A stretch of DNA of 64,000 nucleotides from Martinezella dioscoreae (GCF_009176305.1 NZ_BLAJ01000002.1:186001-250000), one strand, 5' to 3'; positions 46,772-56,881 are shown, numbered from the stretch's first letter. Translations and numbers: made by a program. The notes: generated by a model from the sequence alone, not told the origin.

Positions 46772-48880
46772 ATGCAGCTTCCGAACGACTATCTCGAACG
46801 TGTCTATGCCGGCGTCCTGGGCAAGCTCATCGGCGTCTATCTTGGCCGCCCCTTCGAGGGATGGACCTACCAGAAGATCATGGAGGAACTCGGTCCTATC
46901 GAATATTACGTGCATGAACGCCTGAACCAGCCGCTCGTCGTCACCGACGACGATGTGGCCGGCACCTTCACCTTCATCCGCGCGCTGGAAGATTACGGCA
47001 TCAAGCCGAACCTCTCCGCCGAAGAAATCGGCAAGGCCTGGCTCAATTACATCGTCGAGGAACGCGCGATCCTCTGGTGGGGCGGCAACGGCAACTCCAC
47101 CGAACACACCGCCTGGCTTAATCTCAAGAAGGGCGTGCCGGCCCCGCAGTCCGGTTCGATCACCACCAATGGCCAGGGCGTTGCCGAGCAGATCGGCGCC
47201 CAGATCTTCATCGATGGATGGGCGATGGTTGCCCCCGGTCAGCCGGAACTCGCGGCCAAGCTTGCAGAACAGGCCGGCAAGGTCAGCCATGATGGCGAAT
47301 CCGTTTATGCCGCCATGCTCTGGGCAGCGATGGAAGCCGAGGCTTTCGTCACCTCCGACATCGACCATCTGATCGATACCGGGCTCAAGCAGATCCCAAG
47401 CGATAGCCAGATCGCCCGGCTGATTGCCGACATCAGGGCCTGGCACAAGGCGCATCCCGATTGGCGCGACACACGCCAGAAGATCCAGGACAATTGCGGC
47501 TACGACAAATATCCCGGCAACTGCCATATCATGCCCAATCACGCGTTGATGATCATGACGGTGCTCTATGCGCCGCACGATTTCCAGAAGGCGCAGATGA
47601 TCGTCAATACATCGGGCTGGGATACCGATTGTAACGCCGGCAATGTCGGCTGCCTGCTCGGCATAATGAATGGCCTTGATGGACTTGCCGAAGGCCCCGA
47701 CTTCCGCGGCCCCATCGCCGACCGCATGCTGATCTCCTCAGCTGACGGCGGCAACTCCATCAACGATGCCGTGCGCCAGGCCTATTTCCTGACAAATCTC
47801 GGTCTACAGCTTGCCGGCCATCAATCGCTCGAGGCTCCGAAGAACGGCGCGCAGTTTCATTTCTCGCTTCCCGGCAGCCAGCAAGGCTTCCTCCCACTGA
47901 CAGGTCTCGGCGCGGCAAGCGGCGTGCGTGTCGGCAATACCGAATTCGAAAGCGGGCGCGCGCTGACGATCGATTACGAAGCCCTCGGGCCGGCGCAAAG
48001 CGCCGTGGTGACGACGCCGACCTTCTCGCCGCGCGAAATGCTCGACATGCGCACCTACGACCTGATGGCGACGCCGCTCGTCTATCCCGGCCAGACGGTA
48101 AAGGCCCGCGCCAAGGCCGACGCGCAGAACCGCGGCACAATCGAAGCGCGTTTGCGCATCCGGATCTATGATGAACGCGACCAATTGAGCGACATCGACT
48201 CGGCGCCGGTTGTCATAGAGCCCGGCTCGGAAGCCATTCTCGAATGGACCCTTCCTGAGACCGACGGCCAGCCGATCGCGGAGATCGGCATCACAGTAAC
48301 CGGCAGCGGGAGGCGCGCCGATGGCCGCGTGTTCCTGGATTATCTCCGCTGGGACGGCGCGCCCCAACTGACATTGAAGCGCCCGGCTGGCGACGGCGAT
48401 TTCTGGCGCATGGCCTGGGTGAACGGCGCAAGCTTCTTCTCCAAGCGCTTCCCGGCCGCCTTCCGCATCGCGCAGAACCGAGGCGAAGGCATCATCATTC
48501 ATGGCACGCGCCAATGGACCGATTACCAGGCCTCAGGCCAGGTTATGATCCATCTCGGCAATTACGGCGGCCTTGCCATCCGCGCTCAGGGCCTGCGCCG
48601 ATACTACGGCGCGCGCGTGACGCGCGACGGCAAGATGCAGATCGTCAAGGTGCGCGACGAGGAAACCAAGGTTCTTGCCGAAACCGCCTTCAAGACCGAG
48701 TTCGACAAACATATCGCCATGAAGGTCTCGGCGCAGGGGGCGCGCATCACCTTCGAGGCCGACGGTGTTTCGGTGACGGCGGAAGATACCGCCGCCGATG
48801 CCTTCCGTGACGGCGGTGTCGGCCTTCTCATCCATGAAGGCGCCTTGTCGTCGAACGAGATCCGGATAGGAGGAGTATGA
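46772..48880 (+). CDS. ADP-ribosylglycohydrolase-fold protein with C-terminal beta-sandwich, inside a sugar ABC operon
   Basis: 702 residues. N-terminal half (about 8-345) is the all-helical ADP-ribosylglycohydrolase/DraG fold: metal-binding TDDD (T58-D61; canonical TDDT) and the second pair in [13 protein letters not shown] (D284, D286; canonical DTD). The middle (about 390-560) is a beta-rich region, and the C-terminal part (about 560-702) resembles a concanavalin/LamG-type sandwich with [20 protein letters not shown]. No signal peptide, so it acts in the cytoplasm. It sits between permeases and ATPase and overlaps the ATPase gene by 4 bp, so it almost certainly processes the imported compound. 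DraG enzymes cleave N-glycosidic ribosyl bonds; a glycoside hydrolase on an imported sugar is inferred. Family firm, substrate unknown. Confidence 0.88.
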   Translation: MQLPNDYLERVYAGVLGKLIGVYLGRPFEGWTYQKIMEELGPIEYYVHERLNQPLVVTDDDVAGTFTFIRALEDYGIKPNLSAEEIGKAWLNYIVEERAILWWGGNGNSTEHTAWLNLKKGVPAPQSGSITTNGQGVAEQIGAQIFIDGWAMVAPGQPELAAKLAEQAGKVSHDGESVYAAMLWAAMEAEAFVTSDIDHLIDTGLKQIPSDSQIARLIADIRAWHKAHPDWRDTRQKIQDNCGYDKYPGNCHIMPNHALMIMTVLYAPHDFQKAQMIVNTSGWDTDCNAGNVGCLLGIMNGLDGLAEGPDFRGPIADRMLISSADGGNSINDAVRQAYFLTNLGLQLAGHQSLEAPKNGAQFHFSLPGSQQGFLPLTGLGAASGVRVGNTEFESGRALTIDYEALGPAQSAVVTTPTFSPREMLDMRTYDLMATPLVYPGQTVKARAKADAQNRGTIEARLRIRIYDERDQLSDIDSAPVVIEPGSEAILEWTLPETDGQPIAEIGITVTGSGRRADGRVFLDYLRWDGAPQLTLKRPAGDGDFWRMAWVNGASFFSKRFPAAFRIAQNRGEGIIIHGTRQWTDYQASGQVMIHLGNYGGLAIRAQGLRRYYGARVTRDGKMQIVKVRDEETKVLAETAFKTEFDKHIAMKVSAQGARITFEADGVSVTAEDTAADAFRDGGVGLLIHEGALSSNEIRIGGV

Positions 48881-49983
48881 TGGCAACGGTCACCATCGAT
48901 AAGGCACGCAAGGCTTATGGCGCCGTGGAGGTTCTCCACGGCGTCTCGGCCGACATTGCCGACGGCGAATTCGTCGTCCTTGTAGGCCCCTCGGGCTGCG
49001 GCAAGTCAACCCTGCTCAGGATGATCGCCGGCCTTGAAGATATTACCGGCGGCACGATCGGCATCGGCGGGCGCGTCGTCAACAACCTGCCGCCCAAGGA
49101 ACGCGACATATCCATGGTCTTCCAGAATTATGCGCTCTACCCGCATATGACGGTCGCTGAAAACATGGCCTTCTCGCTGACACTTGCCGGAGCCGCGAAG
49201 GAAGAAAAGCAAAAGCGCGTGGCACATGCCGCGCAGATTCTCGGCCTCACCGATCTCCTCGGGCGCTATCCCCGCCAGCTCTCCGGCGGCCAGCGCCAGC
49301 GCGTCGCCATGGGCCGTTCGATCGTCCGCAATCCGCAAGTCTTTCTGTTCGACGAACCTCTGTCCAATCTGGACGCGAAGCTTCGCGTCGCCATGCGTGC
49401 CGAGATCAAGAGCCTGCACCGGCGCCTGGCAACGACGACCGTTTACGTCACCCACGACCAAGTTGAAGCCATGACCATGGCCGACCGCATCGTCGTCATG
49501 AACGGCGGCCATATCGAGCAGATCGGTAAGCCGCTAGAGCTTTACGACAACCCGCAAAGCACCTTCGTTGCCGCATTCATCGGCTCGCCAGCCATGAACC
49601 TCCTGAATGGACGCTTCGACACTGATGGCGGAAAGCCTGTCTTCAAGACCAATGAGAGCGTCCTGCTGCCCCTGCCCGACAATGCACCCAGGGTTTCCGG
49701 CGTGGAAGGCGTCTACGGCATCCGGCCGGAATATTTCACCCTCTCGCCCGCAAATGTCGGCATTCCCGCGCGCGTGGTGGTCGTCGAGCCGCTTGGTTCC
49801 GAGACGCATATAACGGCGACGGTGGGCGGGCAGACAATCGTCACCGTCTTCCATGACCGGCTCGATATCGAACCGGAAGAGACGATCTGGCTGCAACCGC
49901 GGACGGAACGGATCTGCCTGTTCGATGCTGGCGGGCGCCGGCTGACCGATAAGGCCGTCGAGCGGGACCTGCAACATTCGTGA
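48877..49983 (+). CDS. sugar ABC transporter ATP-binding protein (UgpC/MalK-like)
   Basis: 368 residues: nucleotide-binding domain with Walker [10 protein letters not shown] (37-45), LSGGQRQR, Walker [12 protein letters not shown], and a C-terminal OB/TOBE regulatory region (about 240-368). It completes the importer. AGGAGG precedes two adjacent ATGs (48877, 48880), the second better spaced. Overlaps the upstream gene by 4 bp; last gene of the operon. Confidence 0.95.
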   Translation: MMATVTIDKARKAYGAVEVLHGVSADIADGEFVVLVGPSGCGKSTLLRMIAGLEDITGGTIGIGGRVVNNLPPKERDISMVFQNYALYPHMTVAENMAFSLTLAGAAKEEKQKRVAHAAQILGLTDLLGRYPRQLSGGQRQRVAMGRSIVRNPQVFLFDEPLSNLDAKLRVAMRAEIKSLHRRLATTTVYVTHDQVEAMTMADRIVVMNGGHIEQIGKPLELYDNPQSTFVAAFIGSPAMNLLNGRFDTDGGKPVFKTNESVLLPLPDNAPRVSGVEGVYGIRPEYFTLSPANVGIPARVVVVEPLGSETHITATVGGQTIVTVFHDRLDIEPEETIWLQPRTERICLFDAGGRRLTDKAVERDLQHS

Positions 49984-50051
49984 CGCCAAAGCGCCGTCGT
50001 AAGGCGGCATTTCAACCCGCGCCATGTCGAATTTGCGGGATACCTGCTCGA

Positions 50052-50816
50052 TCAGTTGATCGGCCCGGCGACACCGGTCCTGACAGCCATATCGGCAAGG
50101 CTGACATCGAGTGTTGCCGGATCGATCGACTGGCGCACCTTCAGCAACATATTGCCGAGGTCCTCCATCATCTCGCGTACGAACTTTTCCGTGCGGGCGC
50201 GATCTCCCGAAACGATGAAGCGCAGCAGCGATATATGGCTTTCGACAGTCGTCTCCATCGGCGCGCCAGGGCCGAGATAGGTGTGATAGATCCACCCGGT
50301 ACGGCGATAGAGCGTCTGGAGTGGAATGAGCGTGTTCGCCAGGAGCGGCTCTCCGGATGCCGTCAGGATCGCCCTGTTCAATAGCCGGTCGGTGACATTG
50401 AATCGCTCAAGGCTGAGTTCCGCCTTGGAAGCCTCCAGATCGGTAATGAAGGTTCTGAGGATCTTGTGATCCTGAGGCGTCGCCCGCTCGGTCGCAAGCC
50501 CGCAGGCAATCGCCTCCATTTCCGTACGCAAGGGAAGCAAGGTCCGCTCCTGCGCCAGATTGACAGGCGCGATCCGTAGGCCCGAGCGCGGGCTGACATG
50601 GATAAGCTGATTTGCGGAAAGGCGCTTGACCGCATCATGAACGGGCGTGCGGCCAAGCCCCGCCTGCTGCTGCAACTGCTGGATCGTGTAGCGTGCGCCG
50701 GGCATCAGTTCTGTGGAAACGATCATGCTTTCAAGGCGATCATAGGCCTCCTCCGACAGGCTTCGAGACTGCTTTTCCTTCTTAACCATCGCGCTGTCGA
50801 TCTTTTCCCGTTCCAA
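50052..50816 (-). CDS. GntR-family regulator (FadR subfamily)
   Basis: 254 residues from a TTG start with GGAGGG upstream; an ATG nine codons later (50789, 245 aa) is the alternative but has no good ribosome-binding site. N-terminal winged helix (LEEAYDRLE-like start; QQLQQQAGLGRTPVHDAVKR) and helical FCD effector domain. Divergent from the MFS/manD genes, so it probably represses them in response to a hexuronate or aldonate. Confidence 0.88.
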   Translation of the reverse strand: MEREKIDSAMVKKEKQSRSLSEEAYDRLESMIVSTELMPGARYTIQQLQQQAGLGRTPVHDAVKRLSANQLIHVSPRSGLRIAPVNLAQERTLLPLRTEMEAIACGLATERATPQDHKILRTFITDLEASKAELSLERFNVTDRLLNRAILTASGEPLLANTLIPLQTLYRRTGWIYHTYLGPGAPMETTVESHISLLRFIVSGDRARTEKFVREMMEDLGNMLLKVRQSIDPATLDVSLADMAVRTGVAGPIN

Positions 50817-50895
50817 CTCACCACCGTCCCTCCCGCCCGATTCACGAGGGTCGGCATTGACTTTTGGCTGCTTATATCAAAATCATTGCCTTATG

Positions 50896-50905
50896 TGAAA
50901 TTTCA
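50896..50905. promoter_or_regulatory. short palindrome in the GntR/MFS intergenic region
   Basis: TGAAATTTCA, a perfect 10-bp palindrome in an AT-rich stretch about 37 bp before the MFS gene. Candidate operator for the GntR protein; weak, as such short AT palindromes are common. Confidence 0.3.
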
Positions 50906-50941
50906 GATTACTAGCGTGATATTTCTTAGAGGGAGGAGTTT

Positions 50942-52255
50942 ATGACAATCGAACACGCATCAGCTGTTGGCGCCATGCGCCGGCCATCCACCAATCGACG
51001 CTGGTGGATCGGCGCGCTTCTCGCGCTCGGCGTTCTCGTCAATTATTTCGACCGCGTGAACCTGACGGTCGCTTCGCCGCTCATTCAGGACGATTTTCAC
51101 ATCGGCCCTGCAGAAATGGGCATCCTGTTCAGCGCCTTCGGCTGGACCTACGGTTTCCTGCAAATTCCCGTCGGAATGCTGCTTGACCGTTTCGGCGTAA
51201 TGCGGGTCATGCGTTGGAGCACATTCTCCTGGGGTGTCGCCTCCGTCATCACGGCCTTTTCGACGGGCATGCAGACGCTTTTTCTTTCCCGCATGCTTCT
51301 GGGCGTAGCGGAAACTCCGGGCTTCCCGGCCAATTCGAAGGCGACCGGCTATTGGTTCCCGCGCCATGAACGCGGTCTCGCAACCGCACTCTTCGATGCT
51401 GCCGCGAAATTCTCCAATGTCATCGCCATCCCGCTGGTCGCCTTCCTGATGCTGCATTTCGGCTGGCGCGGCGGCTTCCTGGCGACGGCTATCATCAGCT
51501 TCGTCTTCTTTGCCATGTTCTGGCTGTTCTACCGCGACCCCAGTGTCGACAGGAACCTTTCCGATGAGGAGCGGGCCTATCTGAAGGCCGGCGGCGCTGC
51601 CCAGGAAGGCGAAGCCTCGGCCAATGCCGTCTGCATGCTCGGCTACCTCCTGCGCAATCGCAAGGTCTGGGGCCTTTCGATCGGCTTTGCCGCCTATGGC
51701 TATGCTTTCGCCCTCTTCATCTTCTGGCTGCCGGATTATCTGGTCAAGGAGATGCACATGGACATCCTGAAATCGGCAAGCTTCACGACGATCCCATGGA
51801 TCTTCGCGACGATCTCGGATCTCCTGATCGGCGGCTGGCTGATCGACCATCTCATCCGCAAGGGCCACGACGAATCCAAGGTTCGCAAGTCGATCATCGT
51901 TTTCGGCATGCTGATGGGTCTTGCCGTCGTCGGCGCCGGCCTCACGGCCGATCCCTATTGGGCCATCCTCTGGATCACGATTTCGCTGAGCGGCCTTGCC
52001 GCTGCCGCACCGGCCGGATGGTCGATCCCCGCGCTGATCGCTCCCAAAGGTGGCGCGGCCACGGTTGGCGGCATCATGAACTTCCTCAACAGCGTCACCG
52101 GTATCGCCGCGCCGATCATCACCGGCTTCATCGTCGGCGCCACGCAGTCCTTCAGCCGCGCCTTCCTTCTGGCCGGCGCGATGCTGGCGATCGGCATCGT
52201 CTCCTATGTCTTCGTCCTCGGCCGCATCGAACCGATCGCCGATCCGAAGGCATGA
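50942..52255 (+). CDS. MFS transporter, anion:cation symporter (hexuronate/aldonate type)
   Basis: 437 residues, twelve helices. NYFDRVNLTVASPLIQDDF in helix 1 and GFLQIPVGMLLDRFG are the ACS-family signatures (ExuT, GarP, DgoT). FPANSKATGYWFPRHERGLATALFD follows in the second helix pair. A perfect AGGAGG precedes the ATG. Linked with manD, so mannonate, glucuronate or galacturonate is the likely cargo. Confidence 0.93.
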   Translation: MTIEHASAVGAMRRPSTNRRWWIGALLALGVLVNYFDRVNLTVASPLIQDDFHIGPAEMGILFSAFGWTYGFLQIPVGMLLDRFGVMRVMRWSTFSWGVASVITAFSTGMQTLFLSRMLLGVAETPGFPANSKATGYWFPRHERGLATALFDAAAKFSNVIAIPLVAFLMLHFGWRGGFLATAIISFVFFAMFWLFYRDPSVDRNLSDEERAYLKAGGAAQEGEASANAVCMLGYLLRNRKVWGLSIGFAAYGYAFALFIFWLPDYLVKEMHMDILKSASFTTIPWIFATISDLLIGGWLIDHLIRKGHDESKVRKSIIVFGMLMGLAVVGAGLTADPYWAILWITISLSGLAAAAPAGWSIPALIAPKGGAATVGGIMNFLNSVTGIAAPIITGFIVGATQSFSRAFLLAGAMLAIGIVSYVFVLGRIEPIADPKA

Positions 52256-52285
52256 TTTAGATCCTTAGACCATGAAAGGGTTCCC

Positions 52286-53488
52286 ATGAAAATCACCAAT
52301 GCGAAGGTCATCGTCTGCTCGCCCGGACGCAACTTTGTCACGCTCAAGATCGAGACGGACGAAGGGATTTACGGCATCGGCGACGCCACGGTGAACGGCC
52401 GCGAACTGGCCGTCGCCTCCTATTTGCAGGATCACCTCGTTCCCTGCCTCATCGGCCGCGATGCATCGCAGATCGAGGATATCTGGCAGTATTTCTACAA
52501 GGGTGCCTATTGGCGCCGCGGCCCGATCACTATGGCGGCAATCGCCGCCGTCGACGTGGCGCTGTGGGACATCAAGGCCAAGGCGGCCAACATGCCGCTC
52601 TATCAACTGCTCGGTGGCGCCAGCCGCACGCATATGCTGGCCTATACCCATGCCAACGGCGAGACGATCGAAGAGACAGGTGACAAGGTCGCCGCCTTCA
52701 AGGAACAGGGGTGGAAGGCAATCCGCGTGCAGAGCGCCGTTCCCGGCCTGCCCATCACCTATGGCGTCGAAAAGGTCGGTTCGCTGGCCCAGGCGGAAGA
52801 CAAGCCACGGGAAACGCTATGGGATACGCCGACCTATCTGCGGTTCCTGCCGAAGCTCCTCGACCATCTGCGCGATCGCTTCGGTTATGATCTCCACCTG
52901 CTGCACGACGTCCACCATCGCCTGACGCCGCAGGAAGCGGCAGGGCTTGCGAAGGACGTGGAGCGCCACAGGCTCTTCTGGCTCGAAGACGCAGTTCCAG
53001 CCGAAAACCAAGAATCCTTCCGCCTCATCCGCCAGCACTCGACCACGCCGCTCGCACTCGGCGAGGTCTTCAACTCGATCCATGATTGCCGCCAGCTGAT
53101 CCAGGAACAGCTGATCGACTATATCCGCACGACGCCGCTGCATGCCGGCGGCATCACCCATGTGCGGCGCATCGCCGATCTCGCCGGCCTCTATCACATC
53201 CGCACGGCCTGCCATGGCGCGGCCGACATGTCGCCGATCACGATGGGCGCGGCTCTGCACTTCGATCGCTGGGTGCCGAATTTCGGCATTCAGGAATATG
53301 CCTTCCATCCGGACGAAGCCAAAAACGTCTTCCCTCACGAATGGCATCTGAAGGACGGCCATCTCTACAGCGGCGAAAAGCCGGGCCACGGCGTCGACTT
53401 CGACGAGAAAGCGGCCGAGAAATATCCGTATCGGCAGGCCTATCTCGACGTCGCGCGGCTTTCCGATGGGACCATGTGGAGTTGGTGA
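52286..53488 (+). CDS. manD: D-mannonate dehydratase, enolase superfamily (ManD/RspA)
   Basis: 400 residues with the length and sequence pattern of ManD: start [40 protein letters not shown], the Mg-binding and catalytic block [15 protein letters not shown] and [24 protein letters not shown], and [11 protein letters not shown]; end DGTMWSW. Converts D-mannonate (and in some members D-gluconate) to 2-keto-3-deoxygluconate. Follows the MFS transporter gene by 30 bp; same operon. The usual family end is DGTMWNW. Confidence 0.93.
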   Translation: MKITNAKVIVCSPGRNFVTLKIETDEGIYGIGDATVNGRELAVASYLQDHLVPCLIGRDASQIEDIWQYFYKGAYWRRGPITMAAIAAVDVALWDIKAKAANMPLYQLLGGASRTHMLAYTHANGETIEETGDKVAAFKEQGWKAIRVQSAVPGLPITYGVEKVGSLAQAEDKPRETLWDTPTYLRFLPKLLDHLRDRFGYDLHLLHDVHHRLTPQEAAGLAKDVERHRLFWLEDAVPAENQESFRLIRQHSTTPLALGEVFNSIHDCRQLIQEQLIDYIRTTPLHAGGITHVRRIADLAGLYHIRTACHGAADMSPITMGAALHFDRWVPNFGIQEYAFHPDEAKNVFPHEWHLKDGHLYSGEKPGHGVDFDEKAAEKYPYRQAYLDVARLSDGTMWSW

Positions 53489-53501
53489 TTGTTTCAGGGC
53501 C

Positions 53502-53532
53502 GGCCGGCTTACCCGAGCCCGCCGGCCTTTTC
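53502..53532 (+). terminator. intrinsic terminator after manD
   Basis: Stem GGCCGGC / GCCGGCC with a 12-nt loop, followed by TTTTC. It starts 13 bp after the manD stop and overlaps the end of the convergent FUSC-type gene. Confidence 0.7.
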
Positions 53533-54627
53533 ATTGACATCGCTTTCGCGGATGCGGTCGGCAAGATCCAAAAAATTCTGCCGCATCCGGCGCAAGGTGA
53601 AATCAAGGCCGAATAGACGGCCGGTTTCGCTGAAGCCCATCGATTGGGCCTCTGTCGAATTCTGCAGAGCGCTGAAAGCGGCTTCGAAGGCCTCATCACC
53701 GGCGGAGAGCACCTTGGGATCGATCTCGCCGCCTGAACGAAGCGCCCGGCCACATGCTTCCGCGAAGCGGGCCTGTGCCTCGAGCACTTGCCCTGCTTGC
53801 GGCCCGATCGCTTCGACGATCGCCGGTGGGAAGGGCGTTTCCACGATATGGCTGACATAGGTCATGTCGTTGCGAATGCGCCAGAGAGAGCGAGGGATGG
53901 CCTCAGAAATCCCATGCCTCGTCAACCAGAAGGCGCGCTCGCGCTGGGCGTCGGTCAAAAGCGTTTCCGTTGCCATCAGCGATTGACGCAGCGCGATATT
54001 GGCTTCGGAAGCCGAGACCGGCTCTCCTTTTTCGACTGCGGTTGCCAGAGTGCGCAATATCTGCGCCATGACATCGAGGGCCGATCCGAAACGATCGAGC
54101 ACCATGGTCCGCGAACGCGTCGGCAGGATGAAGAGGCTGGCGAGCACGCCCACGACACCGCCCAACGTGATCTCGGCGATGCGGTCGATGACGAAAATCT
54201 CGACGGGAACGGCGGCGGAATGCGTCAGCATGACGATCGCCGCCGTCAACCCTGCATTGCGCAGGCGAGGCACGCGCGCCGACACAAAGCTAGAAAAGCC
54301 GACGACACAGATAAGTGCGATCCCGATAGCGAGCGGCTCGTGCGGTGTGACGAACACCGCTGCTCCTCCGAGCATAGCTCCGGCGACGGTCGCCACCAGA
54401 CGGTCGACAGCCATGCCGGCGGTGGCGCCGACAGATGCCTGCATGACGATCAGCACCGTGAAGACGGCCCAATAGCCTTGCTGAAGTTGCAGAAGCTGGG
54501 AGACGGCATAGGTGATCGTGCAGGCGATCATAACACGCAACGCCTGCACCGCCGCGCGCTTGGTCTGGATCAGCGATATCCCGGGCTTTGGCGGGGGCTG
54601 GCTTTGAGGCGATACGGGTTCCGTCAT
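53509..54627 (-). CDS. FUSC-family membrane protein
   Basis: 372 residues. N-terminal half has about six helices typical of aromatic-acid exporter/FUSC proteins (LQLQQGYWAVFTVLIVMQAS; AMLGGAAVFVT). The C-terminal half is cytoplasmic and helical (WRIRNDMTYVSHIVETPFPP). Start set at ATG 54627 (MTEPVS), near which the helical region begins; a much longer upstream frame carries no family similarity. Stress-gene neighbourhood suggests export of small organics. Substrate unknown. Confidence 0.85.
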   Translation of the reverse strand: MTEPVSPQSQPPPKPGISLIQTKRAAVQALRVMIACTITYAVSQLLQLQQGYWAVFTVLIVMQASVGATAGMAVDRLVATVAGAMLGGAAVFVTPHEPLAIGIALICVVGFSSFVSARVPRLRNAGLTAAIVMLTHSAAVPVEIFVIDRIAEITLGGVVGVLASLFILPTRSRTMVLDRFGSALDVMAQILRTLATAVEKGEPVSASEANIALRQSLMATETLLTDAQRERAFWLTRHGISEAIPRSLWRIRNDMTYVSHIVETPFPPAIVEAIGPQAGQVLEAQARFAEACGRALRSGGEIDPKVLSAGDEAFEAAFSALQNSTEAQSMGFSETGRLFGLDFTLRRMRQNFLDLADRIRESDVNEKAGGLG

Positions 54628-54765
54628 CGCGCTACTTTTGGTCTGAAAACGTATGCTGACAATGGCCGTTGGGTCTTGCCCCCTCCCCTGCTGCAACGCC
54701 GATCGCGGGATGAACCCGCGAATTACAATGGCAGTGTTCGGCCTGATATGGAAGGAGAGCGAATA

Positions 54766-54963
54766 ATGGCAAATCATCCGATGGCTCGCCGTGTCCTCTG
54801 CGGAAGCACGGCTTTGACTGACCGCTACGGATCGGATTTTACGCTCAAACGGTGGCGGACGCCGCAGACGTTGGCGAGGTCTCCTCAACGAGAACTTGTC
54901 GCAGCCGTGCTTCCTGTTCCGGTGAAAGCGAGGTGCGCAACAGCCGCGCATGCTCGCCCTTGA
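54766..54963 (+). CDS. possible 65-aa protein, overlapping the DUF1269 gene
   Basis: Starts MANHPMARRVLCG after a near-perfect GGAAGGAGAG. Hydrophilic and basic, no recognised domain. Its last 118 bp overlap the end of the DUF1269 gene on the opposite strand. Kept only because of the unusually strong ribosome-binding site. Confidence 0.3.
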   Translation: MANHPMARRVLCGSTALTDRYGSDFTLKRWRTPQTLARSPQRELVAAVLPVPVKARCATAAHARP

Positions 54964-55387
54964 ATTCGGCGAGGACCTTCTCGGGCTGAACCTTGCGGAT
55001 CAGCAGGAAGAGCGCGGAACTATGCACCGGAATGGTTTCGGCGAGCTTTTCGATGAGGCCGTCATCGATGCCGTAATCGGCCATCGACCCGGCGAGAGCA
55101 CCGGAGCCGGCACCGATCGCACCGCCGACCACCAGGCCCGCAAGAGGATTGAGGAAGATCAGGCCAACGAGCGAACCCCACAACGCACCCGAAAGACCGC
55201 CGCTTGCGGCACCGGCAGCGGTCAGATTGACGCTCTGCTTGAGACGGACCTTACCGGATTCGTCGCGAATGGCGATAACGGCATCTTCCAGATCGATCAG
55301 ATATTCCTTCTCGAGCTGAACGAGACGATTAAGGATAGCATCCGCCTTATCGGCATCATCGAAACCAAGCACTATGAGTTCTGACAT
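54845..55387 (-). CDS. DUF1269-family membrane-associated protein
   Basis: 180 residues. N-terminal SELIVLGFDDADKADAILNR, then glycine-rich amphipathic segments (GAASGGLSGALWGSLVGLIF; GLVVGGAIGAGSGALAGSM). Typical rhizobial stress-type protein of unknown function. Downstream of the 96-aa gene at 55439-55729 by 51 bp, same strand; probably one operon. Confidence 0.88.
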   Translation of the reverse strand: MSELIVLGFDDADKADAILNRLVQLEKEYLIDLEDAVIAIRDESGKVRLKQSVNLTAAGAASGGLSGALWGSLVGLIFLNPLAGLVVGGAIGAGSGALAGSMADYGIDDGLIEKLAETIPVHSSALFLLIRKVQPEKVLAEFKGEHARLLRTSLSPEQEARLRQVLVEETSPTSAASATV

Positions 55388-55438
55388 CGAAATCCTCCGG
55401 GTCGTGTTGTCGAGACAAGAAGTAGGGCATCGAGCCGA

Positions 55439-55729
55439 CTAGTGAACGGCCGTGCTGATCAACCGGTAAGGATGAGTAGCATTGAACTGCGAGATCATTG
55501 CGACAGCCTGCTGCAGCAATTCTTCCGCTTGTTCGGGATCGTCGCGCGCCAGTTCGTCGGCATGGATGCGGATCGCTTGCGCCATATTGGTGGAAAGCGC
55601 CGCAAATTGCTGATTGCCTTCAACGAGAGCCTCGCGTGCGTTGCCCTCGAGCGTCCGGGCAGCATCGATGAGGATTTCCTCGCGCTCTTCGACGCTTAGG
55701 TCTTCGATGGTTCTGGTTCTATCTTCCAT
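55439..55729 (-). CDS. conserved small protein, function unknown
   Basis: 96 residues; all-helical, acidic. Start set at ATG 55729, with AGGAG upstream (an earlier GTG lies inside that ribosome-binding site). No known domain. A candidate EcfG promoter (55798-55822) is about 70 bp upstream, so it may head a stress operon with the DUF1269 gene. Confidence 0.7.
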   Translation of the reverse strand: MEDRTRTIEDLSVEEREEILIDAARTLEGNAREALVEGNQQFAALSTNMAQAIRIHADELARDDPEQAEELLQQAVAMISQFNATHPYRLISTAVH

Positions 55730-55797
55730 TTTGGTCACTCCTAACAGACGTGATTGCAGCCGAGCTCATAAAGCCTCGACTGCTACTCACGTAGGAA

Positions 55798-55822
55798 GAC
55801 GCAAATTCGGGTTCAAGGTTCC
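55798..55822 (-). promoter_or_regulatory. EcfG-like promoter (minus strand)
   Basis: On the minus strand, GGAAC-N16-CGTC, one base from the EcfG consensus GGAAC-N16/17-CGTT. Upstream of the 96-aa gene and the DUF1269 gene. Confidence 0.5.
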
Positions 55823-55875
55823 CATCTACCCATCTCGCCGGCCGCAAAACCTTGTCGTCACGTCGCAGCCGATAC

Positions 55876-55900
55876 GGAACAATGCGGCTGCCGTACTGTT
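55876..55900 (+). promoter_or_regulatory. EcfG-like promoter (plus strand)
   Basis: GGAAC-N16-TGTT (the consensus -10 is CGTT). Located 104 bp before the 88-aa gene at 56004 and back to back with the minus-strand copy, so the gap has two divergent EcfG-type promoters. Confidence 0.5.
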
Positions 55901-56003
55901 TGATTGATATGGCCCGGCCGCCTTTTCACGCGGAAAAGCTCCCGGCCGTGTCGCATTCGACATGACGCGAGATCTTGCGGATCAGACGAACAGGAAAATC
56001 GAC

Positions 56004-56270
56004 ATGACGGACACGCAACAAGACAAAGGCAATGCAAGGACCGAGCATGACGCTGCGCATCATGGGATTGGATCCGTTCCGGCCGACCAGACCAAAGGCG
56101 AGATCGACGCGACGTCGGAGCACGTCAAGGAGCGCACTCCCGACGACCTGCCCAATATCGAAGCGGAGAAGGAGGCCGTGCGCCAGCACGACGATGCCTT
56201 CGTCGTAAAGAGCGATCTCGAAGATGCGGATGAGCGTGAGGCTGCACCAGGAACCCGCGAGCAGCCGTAG
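56004..56270 (+). CDS. small acidic hydrophilic protein
   Basis: 88 residues, highly charged, apparently disordered (TDTQQDKGNARTEHDAAHHG start). AGGAAA 6 nt before the ATG. No domain recognised; similar short hydrophilic stress proteins occur in rhizobia. Followed by the PPOX-family gene 60 bp downstream, with which it may share the stress promoter. Confidence 0.65.
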   Translation: MTDTQQDKGNARTEHDAAHHGIGSVPADQTKGEIDATSEHVKERTPDDLPNIEAEKEAVRQHDDAFVVKSDLEDADEREAAPGTREQP

Positions 56271-56329
56271 GCTTCATCGGGATGATTTCACCCGCTCCAT
56301 CCTTTTGCAATCAAGAACAGGAGACAGCC

Positions 56330-56809
56330 ATGACCGAGACCGACGAAAACGCCCGCGTTTGGGAGCTGGTCGACAAGATCGGCTTTTGCATGTTGACCAC
56401 GCAAATCTCCGGCAGCCTGCGCGCCCGGCCGATGGCGGCGCATCCGGAGCCAATTGAAAATGCAATCTATTTCCTGACGGATGTTGCGGGCCACAAGGAT
56501 GAGGAGATCGCCCGCTGGCCGAATGTCTGCCTCGCCTTTGCCGACACCAGGGGTCAGAAATACGTTTCGATATCCGGAACGGCTGAAGTCAGCAACGACC
56601 GCGAACGCGTCAGGGATCTCTGGTCCACGGGCGCCAGGGCCTGGTGGGATAGTGCCGATGATCCCTCGATCCGTGTTTTGAAGGTAACGCCCGTCTTCGC
56701 CGAATATTGGGATAGCCCCGGCAGCATCATCAGCTACATCAAGATGGCGGCCGCCGCAGTCTCGAATAGAAGGCCCGACATGGGCGACAATGTAAAGGTC
56801 GAGCTTTAG
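56330..56809 (+). CDS. pyridoxamine 5'-phosphate oxidase-family (general stress protein 26-like)
   Basis: 159 residues, split-barrel flavin-binding fold. Motifs: VDKIGFCMLTTQISGSLRAR (start of barrel), FLTDVAGHKDEEIARWPNVC, and a C-terminal YWDSPGSIISYIKMAAA. AGGAG is 7 nt before the ATG 56330. Typical of stress-induced F420/FMN-binding proteins; substrate unknown. Confidence 0.87.
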   Translation: MTETDENARVWELVDKIGFCMLTTQISGSLRARPMAAHPEPIENAIYFLTDVAGHKDEEIARWPNVCLAFADTRGQKYVSISGTAEVSNDRERVRDLWSTGARAWWDSADDPSIRVLKVTPVFAEYWDSPGSIISYIKMAAAAVSNRRPDMGDNVKVEL

Positions 56810-56881
56810 CCTTTAGCTGGAGCCATGCCGCGCATAGGTGGCGGCATGGCTTGCCTCAAGCCCTGAGAAGGGCGCGAATTG

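Noticed and set aside
53788..54963. 391-codon plus-strand frame
   Set aside because: Mostly antisense of the FUSC-type gene; only its last 65 codons have a ribosome-binding site and are listed separately.
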